Source: an uncultured Rickettsiales bacterium
GTDB lineage: Bacteria > Pseudomonadota > Alphaproteobacteria > Rickettsiales > UBA1997
Direction of reading: 5' to 3'
Assembly (NCBI GenBank): GCA_951801155.1
Contig: CATOLK010000084.1
Span: 1-5,227 of the forward strand
DNA length: 5,227 nucleotides
Shown here: one piece after another, positions 1 through 5,132 of the stretch
Layout of the letters: the number at the start of each line of letters is the position of its first letter
How positions within the stretch are numbered: position 1 is the first letter of the stretch
Notes under the pieces: model-generated
The model's input: the letters and a program-made list of their open reading frames with translations, nothing else
Databases searched by the model: none
What the model was told of the DNA's origin: nothing
Program-made: the position numbers and the translations under genes

Positions 1-173
1 TAAAAATTATTAAAAAATAAATTATTAAACATATATAGAAAATAAGAATAGTTTTATGCAGGAGGTATATTATAATTCGCCTGATAGTTCATATCTTTAT
101 TATAAACATAAACAAATTTTAATTTTCAAAAATAATAAATTTATCAATTAAATAATAAATATACACGGTCATT
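1..173. other. Non-coding AT-rich region downstream of lspA
   Basis: No convincing gene is visible here. The stretch is almost pure A/T apart from a short G/C-bearing patch at 58-82, which contains AGGAGG and CGCCTG. A plus-strand frame from ATG 56 to TAA 151 would encode 31 residues but has no Shine-Dalgarno in front of it. A minus-strand frame from ATG 172 would encode only 17. I see no clear GC-stemmed hairpin with a T-run that would end the lspA operon. Loose A/T dyads exist around 115-143, but AT-rich DNA produces these by chance. Confidence 0.6.
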
Positions 174-716
174 TTATTTATTGCGAAACTTACTAACCAC
201 AACATCATAAAACAAATACAAGCATACTCCAATACATATACAAGAGTCTGCAATATTAAAAGCAGGCCAGTGCAAATCACCCAAATGTACATCTATAAAA
301 TCAATCACAGCTCCATAATTAATTCTATCAATTATATTTCCAATTGCTCCTCCAAGCATTAACGAATAACAAAACATCAGAAGTAAATTATTATTTTTCC
401 ATAAAATATAGAAAATATATACTACTATTGCTAATATTATTAGTAATAATACAGTTGTTATTATACTATTATTGTTATTAAATACTCCAAAACTTATTCC
501 TCTATTCCACACAAGAACTAAATTGAAAAAAGATGTTTTTTTTATATGTGTATGAACTCCGTTGGTTTTTAATATTATGCTTTCAACGCTAGTCATAGCA
601 ATATATTTTGTAAATTGATCTATCAATATAACAACGATTGAAATAAATAAACCAAAAAAAAATATTTTTTTTGCTTTTAAAAAATCAAATGTTTTTAATA
701 AACTATTTTTTTTCAT
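174..716 (-). CDS. lspA: Lipoprotein signal peptidase (signal peptidase II, LspA)
   Basis: This inner-membrane aspartyl peptidase cleaves the signal peptide of diacylglyceryl-modified prolipoproteins after Lgt and before Lnt. The 180 residues show the family's four membrane segments at roughly 17-37, 84-106, 110-128 and 155-173. The diagnostic blocks are present in order: D33-Q34, N71-x-G73-x-SFG (71-77), GGAIGNIIDR (122-131), VIDFID (137-142) and FNIAD (153-157). By comparison with the Pseudomonas enzyme, D139 and D157 should be the catalytic aspartates, and both are intact. The length is slightly above the usual 160-170 because of a hydrophilic N-terminal extension of about 15 residues. The ATG is preceded by AGAGGA at good spacing, which supports this start. 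It is the last gene of the three-gene minus-strand operon, 13 bases after the kinase stop. The gene looks functional, and the assignment is firm. Confidence 0.97.
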   Translation of the reverse strand: MKKNSLLKTFDFLKAKKIFFFGLFISIVVILIDQFTKYIAMTSVESIILKTNGVHTHIKKTSFFNLVLVWNRGISFGVFNNNNSIITTVLLLIILAIVVYIFYILWKNNNLLLMFCYSLMLGGAIGNIIDRINYGAVIDFIDVHLGDLHWPAFNIADSCICIGVCLYLFYDVVVSKFRNK

Positions 717-723
717 AATTGCA

Positions 724-731
724 TCCTCTTT
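724..731 (-). promoter_or_regulatory. Shine-Dalgarno of lspA overlapping the kinase stop codon
   Basis: Read on the minus strand, the junction is TAAAGAGGATGCAATTATG. The AAAGAGGA core begins within the TAA stop codon (732-730) of the upstream kinase and lies 7 bases before the lspA ATG. This arrangement fits translational coupling, where ribosomes finishing the kinase start lspA. An ATG inside the core (GGATGC) is out of frame with lspA and is not the start. Confidence 0.75.
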
Positions 732-2091
732 AGTTATTTTTTAATATAGGTATTTTTAATTTTATTTTCAATCCACCTAATCTTTCAGATTTACTAAAAT
801 AAATCTTTCCTTTATGCATATTTATTATATTTTTTACAATAAATAAACCAAGTCCAAATCCATCCGTATTAGTTTTTTTATTTTTATAAAAAATTAATTG
901 CATCTTTTCAAATAAATTTTCTTCAATTCCATTGCCATCATCTTCTATTATAACTGTTATAACATTTTGTGTTGTTTTTACAAAAACCTCTATTTTATTT
1001 TTTGCATATTTTATGGCATTATTAATTAAATTATTAATACATCTTCTGAATGAATCAAATTTTAAATAAACATCCTCAACTTTTATACTATAACTTATTT
1101 TAATATTTTTATAACCACTTCTATTATAATCTTCTAAAATATTTTCAAAAAAAGTTTTTATTTTTATTTTTTTAAAATCATTTTCATTTTCACCCTTTGC
1201 AAAAAGTAAATATTCGTTTATCAATTTTTCCATTTCTTCTAAATCTTTTTTAAAAAAATCAGCAATTGTTTTATCATCTAAAAATTCGGTTTGTAATTTC
1301 ATTCTTGTTAATGGCGTTCTTAAATCGTGAGAAATTTGTGCTAACATAGTAGTTCTTGTATTTATTAAACTTTTCATTTTTTTCACCATATTTAAAAAAG
1401 CAATTCCTGTTTCTCTTATTTCTTTTGCTCCACCTGCTTTGAAATTTGTGTTATCTTTTTCTAAATAAGAAAATTCATTGGCAAAATCTTTTAATTTTAT
1501 TATTGATTTTACTTGATTTTTTATATATACTAATGCAACAGAACCCATTATTATAAAAGTCAAAATATTCCAAAATACTATCAAATATATTCTTTGGACA
1601 AAAATTCTATTTTTATTAAATGTAAAAACTAAAACTCCCTCATCTTTTTCTACTTCTAGATTAAAATTATTTTCATTTAATTTATATAAGCTAATTTTTC
1701 CAATATTTAAATTACTTAATTCATTTTTTAACTGCTTTATCAAATTTTTATAAAAAATATTATAAATATTGTCTTTATATCTAGTTTTAACTTTTAAAAT
1801 TTTAGAATTTTTTCTAAAATTAATTTTAATATTGTCAAATAGATTTAAATTTTTAATTATTACAATATAATCATTTTCTAGCCATACATTTTTTTCGAAA
1901 GTATCATTTAGTATAAATATTTCTGTTTTAAAAATATCAATATTTTGTTTTACAGTTCTACTCAAATATCTATGAAAAAATATATACAAAGATATAGACT
2001 GCATTAAAAACATTGGTAACAATACTATTAATACGAATCTATCAAATAATTTAGCCGTTAATTTTGATTTTATAAAATTTTTAATATTCAT
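730..2091 (-). CDS. envZ: EnvZ-like membrane sensor histidine kinase
   Basis: This is a two-component sensor kinase that autophosphorylates on histidine and passes the phosphate to an OmpR-type regulator. In 453 residues it shows TM1 (about 17-38), a Lys/Asn-rich periplasmic domain (about 40-167), TM2 (about 168-190) and a HAMP linker (about 190-243). The dimerisation/phosphoacceptor block around AQISHDLRTPLTRMKLQ (251-267) has H255 as the phosphorylated residue. The ATPase domain has an N-box with N354 and N358, a G1 box EDDGNG (383-388) and a G2 box GFGLGLFIVK (411-420). The sequence around the H-box and the end of HAMP is very like alphaproteobacterial EnvZ, which is the basis for the symbol. 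The periplasmic domain is not recognisable. The stretch between G1 and G2 (391-410), where an F-box (FxPF) would sit, is degenerate and Lys-rich. No response-regulator gene lies next to it, so the partner must be elsewhere. The ATG directly follows the stop codon of the upstream GST-fold gene, with only a weak GGA (2099-2101), suggesting coupled translation. The kinase class is firm; strict orthology to EnvZ is likely but unproven. Confidence 0.92.
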   Translation of the reverse strand: MNIKNFIKSKLTAKLFDRFVLIVLLPMFLMQSISLYIFFHRYLSRTVKQNIDIFKTEIFILNDTFEKNVWLENDYIVIIKNLNLFDNIKINFRKNSKILKVKTRYKDNIYNIFYKNLIKQLKNELSNLNIGKISLYKLNENNFNLEVEKDEGVLVFTFNKNRIFVQRIYLIVFWNILTFIIMGSVALVYIKNQVKSIIKLKDFANEFSYLEKDNTNFKAGGAKEIRETGIAFLNMVKKMKSLINTRTTMLAQISHDLRTPLTRMKLQTEFLDDKTIADFFKKDLEEMEKLINEYLLFAKGENENDFKKIKIKTFFENILEDYNRSGYKNIKISYSIKVEDVYLKFDSFRRCINNLINNAIKYAKNKIEVFVKTTQNVITVIIEDDGNGIEENLFEKMQLIFYKNKKTNTDGFGLGLFIVKNIINMHKGKIYFSKSERLGGLKIKLKIPILKNN

Positions 2092-2787
2092 TTAAAAATC
2101 CAATTCAGAATAATAAATAGATTCTTTAAAACCAGCTATTTTTTCATATAATAAATTTCTAAAACCTTGCTTAGATTTAATAGGCATATACCACTCTTTT
2201 AGTTTTAAATATTTATTCCAATCTATATAACCTAAATAATCAATTACAGATAACTGCATAGCTGCAGCAATATCAGCTATTGTGAAGCTTTCCGAAGCTA
2301 ACCATTTTCTAATATTGAGTAAATGCTCCATATATTTTATATGCATATTCAAATTAGTAATAGCAATATTAATCTTATCTGTGTTTGTATTATTATTACC
2401 CTGTAGAACGTTTAAAAAGGTTTCTTCTATTAAATATTTACTTACTTCGTTATAGAATTTTTTATCAAACCACATATGAAGCCGCTGTATTTCATACCTC
2501 TCTTCTCTATTATTACCCATAAAATTAAAGTAATTAAATTCATTCTCTTTTTTTTCAATTTCATCTATATAATTACATATTAAAAAACTATCACAAATTA
2601 TTTCTTGGGTTTCTAAATTTTTTAAAACCGGCACTTCAGAGGCTTGATTGATTTTTACGAAGTTCTTTTCTCGCAACCAAAATTTGGTTTCTCTTAATTC
2701 GTAATCAATTCCTTTTTCCTCAAGAAAAAATCTTACTTTTCTTGAAAACGGACAAAAGTTTGTACTATATAATATATATTTCGACAA
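2092..2787 (-). CDS. fzlA: GST-fold protein, FzlA-like (FtsZ-localised protein A)
   Basis: This is a glutathione-S-transferase-fold protein of 231 residues. The N-terminal thioredoxin-like domain (about 1-77) carries STNFCPFSRKV (8-18), the cis-proline segment EVPVL (51-55, P53) and the D66-S67 position that in true GSTs holds the glutathione gamma-glutamyl group. The all-helical C-terminal domain (about 95-215) carries the GST N-capping box FTIAD (168-172). The last part, from about W199 to the terminal YYSELDF (225-231), closely resembles the tail I recall from alphaproteobacterial FzlA-type proteins, which end in a similar aromatic-acidic ..DLDF. In Caulobacter, FzlA binds FtsZ filaments rather than glutathione and sets the constriction rate, and its C-terminus is needed for this. 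By inference this protein is a cytoplasmic division factor. The start is TTG: an in-frame stop lies six codons upstream, no ATG intervenes, and AAAAAGGA is correctly spaced. It is the first gene of the operon with the kinase and lspA. The GST fold is certain; the FzlA role is probable, and the alternative is a generic GST. Confidence 0.78.
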   Translation of the reverse strand: MSKYILYSTNFCPFSRKVRFFLEEKGIDYELRETKFWLREKNFVKINQASEVPVLKNLETQEIICDSFLICNYIDEIEKKENEFNYFNFMGNNREERYEIQRLHMWFDKKFYNEVSKYLIEETFLNVLQGNNNTNTDKINIAITNLNMHIKYMEHLLNIRKWLASESFTIADIAAAMQLSVIDYLGYIDWNKYLKLKEWYMPIKSKQGFRNLLYEKIAGFKESIYYSELDF

Positions 2788-2795
2788 TTTTAAAA

Positions 2796-2803
2796 TCCTT
2801 TTT
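2796..2803 (-). promoter_or_regulatory. Ribosome binding site fixing the TTG start of the FzlA-like gene
   Basis: On the minus strand AAAAAGGA lies 8 bases before TTG (2787-2785). An in-frame TAA sits just upstream of this motif and there is no in-frame ATG between, so TTG is the only well-placed start. A rare ATT codon in the same frame overlaps the Shine-Dalgarno itself and is unlikely to be used. Confidence 0.7.
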
Positions 2804-2811
2804 TACTATTA

Positions 2812-2842
2812 CTTATATTAAATCAAAAAATAAAATAGTCTA
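2812..2842 (-). promoter_or_regulatory. Weak candidate promoter for the fzlA-envZ-lspA operon
   Basis: Reading leftward, TAGACT (2842-2837) could be a -35 element. It is followed by TAATAT (2820-2815, spacer 16) or the better TATAAG (2817-2812, spacer 19) as a -10. Either would give a leader of about 15-25 bases that includes the Shine-Dalgarno. Both elements are imperfect and the DNA is AT-rich, so this is only a suggestion. The operon must start somewhere in this 135-base gap. Confidence 0.33.
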
Positions 2843-2864
2843 TAGTTTTTTAAAATTTAATTTC

Positions 2865-2894
2865 TTGACTTTAAAAAAAATACATTAATATAAT
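2865..2894 (+). promoter_or_regulatory. Strong sigma70-type promoter for the lone plus-strand gene
   Basis: TTGACT (2865-2870, five of six to TTGACA) is separated by 18 bases from a perfect TATAAT (2889-2894). Transcription would begin near 2901, leaving a leader of about 20 bases before ATG 2923. The sequence upstream of the -35 is A/T-rich, as in UP elements, though this has little weight in such a genome. It is the best promoter match in the window and is placed exactly where the plus-strand gene needs one. Confidence 0.8.
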
Positions 2895-2922
2895 TATTTA
2901 TATAAAAAAATAAACGAGAAAA

Positions 2923-3777
2923 ATGAGCGACCAAAAAAATGTTTTACAGGGAGATTTATTAAGTTCTTCAAATGACGAATTTGATATGGTAGATATAAGT
3001 TCTATAGAAGAGGCTATAGGTACATTTGATAACAATGTTCCAAATACTTATCAAGATATTAATATTCTAATAAATGAAAAAGAAGGAGAAACAACCCCTG
3101 AAAGTCTAAAAACTGAAAATGAAGCAATAAAAAATATATTAAATGATGACAGTTTAATAAAAAGACCAAGTTGGGGACCTACAAAAACAAATGGTTTAAA
3201 ATTTACAGATGCTTATAAATTAATTCTTAAAAGTGAAACCAATCTGAATTCTATCAGATTTTTAAATCCTGATGGAGGTAGAAATAATTTAAATAACTAT
3301 AATAGAGAAGAATTTCTAGCGGCTATCGGTGTAAATAAAGATAATTTTAAAAAAATTAAAGAACAATCAAAAGGATATATAACTGTTTTAGTTGGAAATA
3401 ATTCACATGATCACGCTGTTACTTTATTAATAAACCTTAATAATGCAGAAAATTTTGAAGATTTAAAAAATAATAATAAAAAATGTTATTATAGAATAGA
3501 TACAAAAAGATTTGCTGAAAAAACAAGTTTTAGAGATGATGATGAAAATAGTAGACCTAAAAATCTTTTAAAAAATAGAATTTTACCAACTCAAGGATTT
3601 AATGAATGTACTCTACAATCAGCTGCATTTATTGTTGGTTTTTCAGAAGCTTTAAAAAACAATAATAATGTAGAGATAATACTTAATAATACCAAAAAAA
3701 TAAAAAATATCATAAAAGAAGGTAGAAAAATATTTGAATCTAAAAATTTACTAGAAAACAAAGGTGTATGTAAATAA
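2923..3777 (+). CDS. Hypothetical protein; candidate clan CE cysteine peptidase (Ulp1/YopJ-like), possible effector
   Basis: I do not recognise the family of this 284-residue protein. It has no signal peptide and no membrane segment. Residues 1-75 are acidic and look disordered (DEFDMVDISSIEE at 18-30). A folded region follows from about 90. Residues 152-171 form a hydrophobic strand, then SHDHAVTLLIN (161-171). Next come YYRIDTKR (189-196) and TQGFNECTLQSAAFIVGF (223-240). The order His164, Asp193, Gln224, Cys229, with the Gln five residues before the Cys, resembles the H-D-Q-C layout of clan CE peptidases (Ulp1, SENP8, YopJ, and bacterial deubiquitinases of intracellular bacteria). The usual HW is HA here, and the usual CG is CT, so the match is divergent. 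If it is real, the protein would be a deubiquitinase, a deSUMOylase or a YopJ-type acetyltransferase, which makes sense only in a host cell. It stands alone on its strand with a near-consensus promoter. The ATG has only a weak GAGA upstream. It could instead be an unrelated fold. Coding status is solid; the function is a hypothesis. Confidence 0.85.
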   Translation: MSDQKNVLQGDLLSSSNDEFDMVDISSIEEAIGTFDNNVPNTYQDINILINEKEGETTPESLKTENEAIKNILNDDSLIKRPSWGPTKTNGLKFTDAYKLILKSETNLNSIRFLNPDGGRNNLNNYNREEFLAAIGVNKDNFKKIKEQSKGYITVLVGNNSHDHAVTLLINLNNAENFEDLKNNNKKCYYRIDTKRFAEKTSFRDDDENSRPKNLLKNRILPTQGFNECTLQSAAFIVGFSEALKNNNNVEIILNNTKKIKNIIKEGRKIFESKNLLENKGVCK

Positions 3778-3784
3778 CAATTAA

Positions 3785-4663
3785 TTATATTTTATCAATA
3801 AATATTGTTTTTTTATAAAAATTTTCATAAAAAGCAATTTTTGATTCCAAAAGTTGCTTCTCATCATTTATTTCTATTGTTCTAATTTTTCTATATTTTT
3901 CAAAGATATTTAAAATATTATTATCAAAAACATTTGTTTCCAAACAAGGAACTTCATCAAAGGCATTCCATATTATGATAGAATCTTTTTTATCAAAAAA
4001 TTCATTGTTTACTAATATATTAAGAGCCTTTGGCAGTACATCATAAAAATAAGAAGAACTACTTTTAAAAACAATTCTATTTACTTCATTTCCTTTTTTA
4101 TTTTGTCTTTCATTTATCCATTTATCAGATAATTCAATCGCTACAGCTAAAATATTAAAATTTATTATATAATTATTTTTTTTTAAAATTTTTATTAAAT
4201 ATTCTTCAAAAATTGGTTCTAAAAGAGTTACTTCAAATAAAATATTATATTTATTTTCTATTAATTTTTCTAAAACTTTTACAAGTAAAGTCAATGCAAA
4301 TCCATTAGTTTTTTCTCTTATTAAACCATTCCCATATTTTGCTAAAAGTTCATTATAATTCGGGTGGTATTTAGCAAAATTTCTAACAGCTAACAATATA
4401 TAATTTTGTTGAATTTTATCAAGACTAGTTTTTATGGCAGGCATTAATTGCGTAGTTTTCCCACTACCAGACTGCCCAGCAATTCTTATTAAATAAGGAA
4501 AATTTTCATTCTTTTTTATATTTTTAGTTAAATCCAAAAATACTTCATCCGCTATATTTTCAAATTCTTTGTTAAAAAAATCAAAAATGCCATCATTTCC
4601 ATCTTGATTATTCCATTTCTCGTATATAAAATTCAAAATTTTTTTCTTTTCTTCTATCTGCAT
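3785..4663 (-). CDS. Zeta-toxin-like P-loop kinase, orphan
   Basis: This 292-residue protein has a zeta-toxin-type P-loop fold. In the zeta/PezT family, ATP is used to phosphorylate UDP-N-acetylglucosamine, which poisons cell-wall synthesis. After a helical N-terminal extension (about 1-55) comes Walker A GQSGSGKTT (63-71, K69). The YHPNYNELL block (99-107) is typical of zeta toxins. FEVTL (143-147) aligns with the conserved acidic strand (E144, T146). The hydrophobic strand ILAVAIELS (171-179) precedes a helix with R186, and R196 follows; these are candidates for the two ATP-binding arginines. An IWNAF strand (231-235) lies near the end. By eye, the usual D-x-F-R/K before YHP is R94-N-F-A97, and the arginine expected after the ExT motif is L148. 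Catalysis may therefore be altered or lost. No epsilon-like antitoxin of about 90 residues precedes it; the upstream gene is rpsP, beyond a terminator. The ATG has only a weak AAAAGAT in front. The fold assignment is good; toxin activity is uncertain. Confidence 0.85.
   Translation of the reverse strand: MQIEEKKKILNFIYEKWNNQDGNDGIFDFFNKEFENIADEVFLDLTKNIKKNENFPYLIRIAGQSGSGKTTQLMPAIKTSLDKIQQNYILLAVRNFAKYHPNYNELLAKYGNGLIREKTNGFALTLLVKVLEKLIENKYNILFEVTLLEPIFEEYLIKILKKNNYIINFNILAVAIELSDKWINERQNKKGNEVNRIVFKSSSSYFYDVLPKALNILVNNEFFDKKDSIIIWNAFDEVPCLETNVFDNNILNIFEKYRKIRTIEINDEKQLLESKIAFYENFYKKTIFIDKI
3796..3814 (+). terminator. Weak candidate terminator of the plus-strand gene
   Basis: CAATAAATATTG (3796-3807) can form a 4-5 bp stem and is followed directly by seven T (3808-3814). 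It lies 18 bases after the stop codon of the plus-strand gene, inside the 3' end of the convergent zeta-like gene. The stem has only one G-C pair, so it would be a poor intrinsic terminator. Its position is what makes it worth listing. Confidence 0.3.
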
Positions 4664-4681
4664 ATCTTTTTAAATAAAATT

Positions 4682-4710
4682 AAAAAAATCTCTGAAAATA
4701 TCAGAGATTT
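4682..4710 (-). terminator. Intrinsic terminator of rpsP
   Basis: On the minus strand a perfect 10-bp stem, AAATCTCTGA with TCAGAGATTT around a 5-base loop, runs directly into a T-run (seven A on the plus strand, 4682-4688). It begins 10 bases after the rpsP stop codon and ends 18 bases before the zeta-like gene ATG. It should end rpsP transcription and separate it from the zeta-like gene. Confidence 0.88.
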
Positions 4711-4720
4711 AAAAGTTCAA

Positions 4721-5041
4721 TTATTTTTTACTTTTTTCTTTTTTAGGTTGCTTTTCTTTAGGAACAAATACTGGTTTAAATTTTTCTGCACCTTTAACAT
4801 TATATTTATTAAGAATAATAGCCATCCTTTCAGTTGGAATAGCACCAACACTTAACCAATATTCTATCCTTTCCAATTTTAAATTTAACCGACGTTCAAC
4901 ATCATCTTTTAATATTGGATCATAATAACCTACTTTTTCTATAAATTTGCCATCTCTTGGAGACCTTGAATCAGCAACAACTATGTGATAAAAAGGTAAA
5001 TTTCTTCTTCCAGCTCTGGCCAATCTAATTTTTACAGACAT
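4721..5041 (-). CDS. rpsP: 30S ribosomal protein S16
   Basis: This is a small-subunit ribosomal protein that binds 16S rRNA and assists assembly of the 30S body and platform. The 106 residues open with MSVKIRLARAGRRNLPFYHI (1-20), followed by VVADSRSPRDGKFIEKVGYYDP (21-42) and an ERIEYWLSVGA..PTERM block (57-73). These are the S16 signature regions, in the usual order. A Lys-rich tail (about 89-106) extends it beyond the 80-90 residue core, which is common in alphaproteobacteria. The start is the ATG giving the canonical N-terminus. No strong Shine-Dalgarno is visible, only AAAGATAG about 10 bases upstream. In many bacteria rpsP is followed by rimM, trmD and rplS. Here a terminator follows at once, so the gene appears to be transcribed alone from the promoter candidate at 5105-5132. 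Confidence 0.98.
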   Translation of the reverse strand: MSVKIRLARAGRRNLPFYHIVVADSRSPRDGKFIEKVGYYDPILKDDVERRLNLKLERIEYWLSVGAIPTERMAIILNKYNVKGAEKFKPVFVPKEKQPKKEKSKK

Positions 5042-5104
5042 ATTTTTATTCTATCTTTGTTTATAAATTCCAAAAAAGAGGGTTTTCGGGAAAATATTAA
5101 CTCT

Positions 5105-5132
5105 AATATAATGATATTTTTTAAAAAATCAA
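5105..5132 (-). promoter_or_regulatory. Candidate promoter of rpsP
   Basis: On the minus strand TTGATT (5132-5127) is followed after 16 bases by TATATT (5110-5105), which is four of six and five of six to the sigma70 consensus. Transcription would start near 5098, giving a leader of about 57 bases before the rpsP ATG. This is the best-placed pair in the upstream region. Confidence 0.5.

Noticed and set aside
48..76. TATAAT at 71-76 as a plus-strand promoter
   Set aside because: The position 17 bases upstream reads ATAGTT with no -35 likeness, there is no extended -10 TG, and no gene follows on that strand.
115..143. A/T dyad as terminator of the lspA operon
   Set aside because: The arms pair imperfectly, contain no G-C-rich stem and lack a clean T-run on the minus strand. 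Such dyads are expected by chance at this base composition.
56..151. Plus-strand 31-codon frame starting at ATG 56
   Set aside because: There is no Shine-Dalgarno before the ATG (the AGGAGG lies inside the frame), it is very short, and I recognise no family.
119..172. Minus-strand 17-codon frame starting one base after the lspA stop
   Set aside because: It is too short, has no ribosome site of its own and is composed of A/T-driven residues. Nothing supports translation beyond coupling by position.
2923..4663. The plus-strand gene as antitoxin of the zeta-like kinase
   Set aside because: Known epsilon/PezA antitoxins are smaller and encoded just upstream on the same strand. This protein is 284 residues, convergent and separately promoted, and has no DNA-binding or epsilon-like helical signature.
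4604..4855. Plus-strand open frame of 83 codons
   Set aside because: It is antisense to the 3' part of rpsP and the 5' end of the zeta-like gene and crosses the rpsP terminator. Its composition is a low-complexity Phe/Ile string typical of the reverse strand of Lys-rich genes.
5083..5094. TTTTC/GAAAA palindrome in the rpsP leader
   Set aside because: The arms are five bases around two central G, which is too little to form a useful hairpin, and there is no match to a known ribosomal-protein leader.
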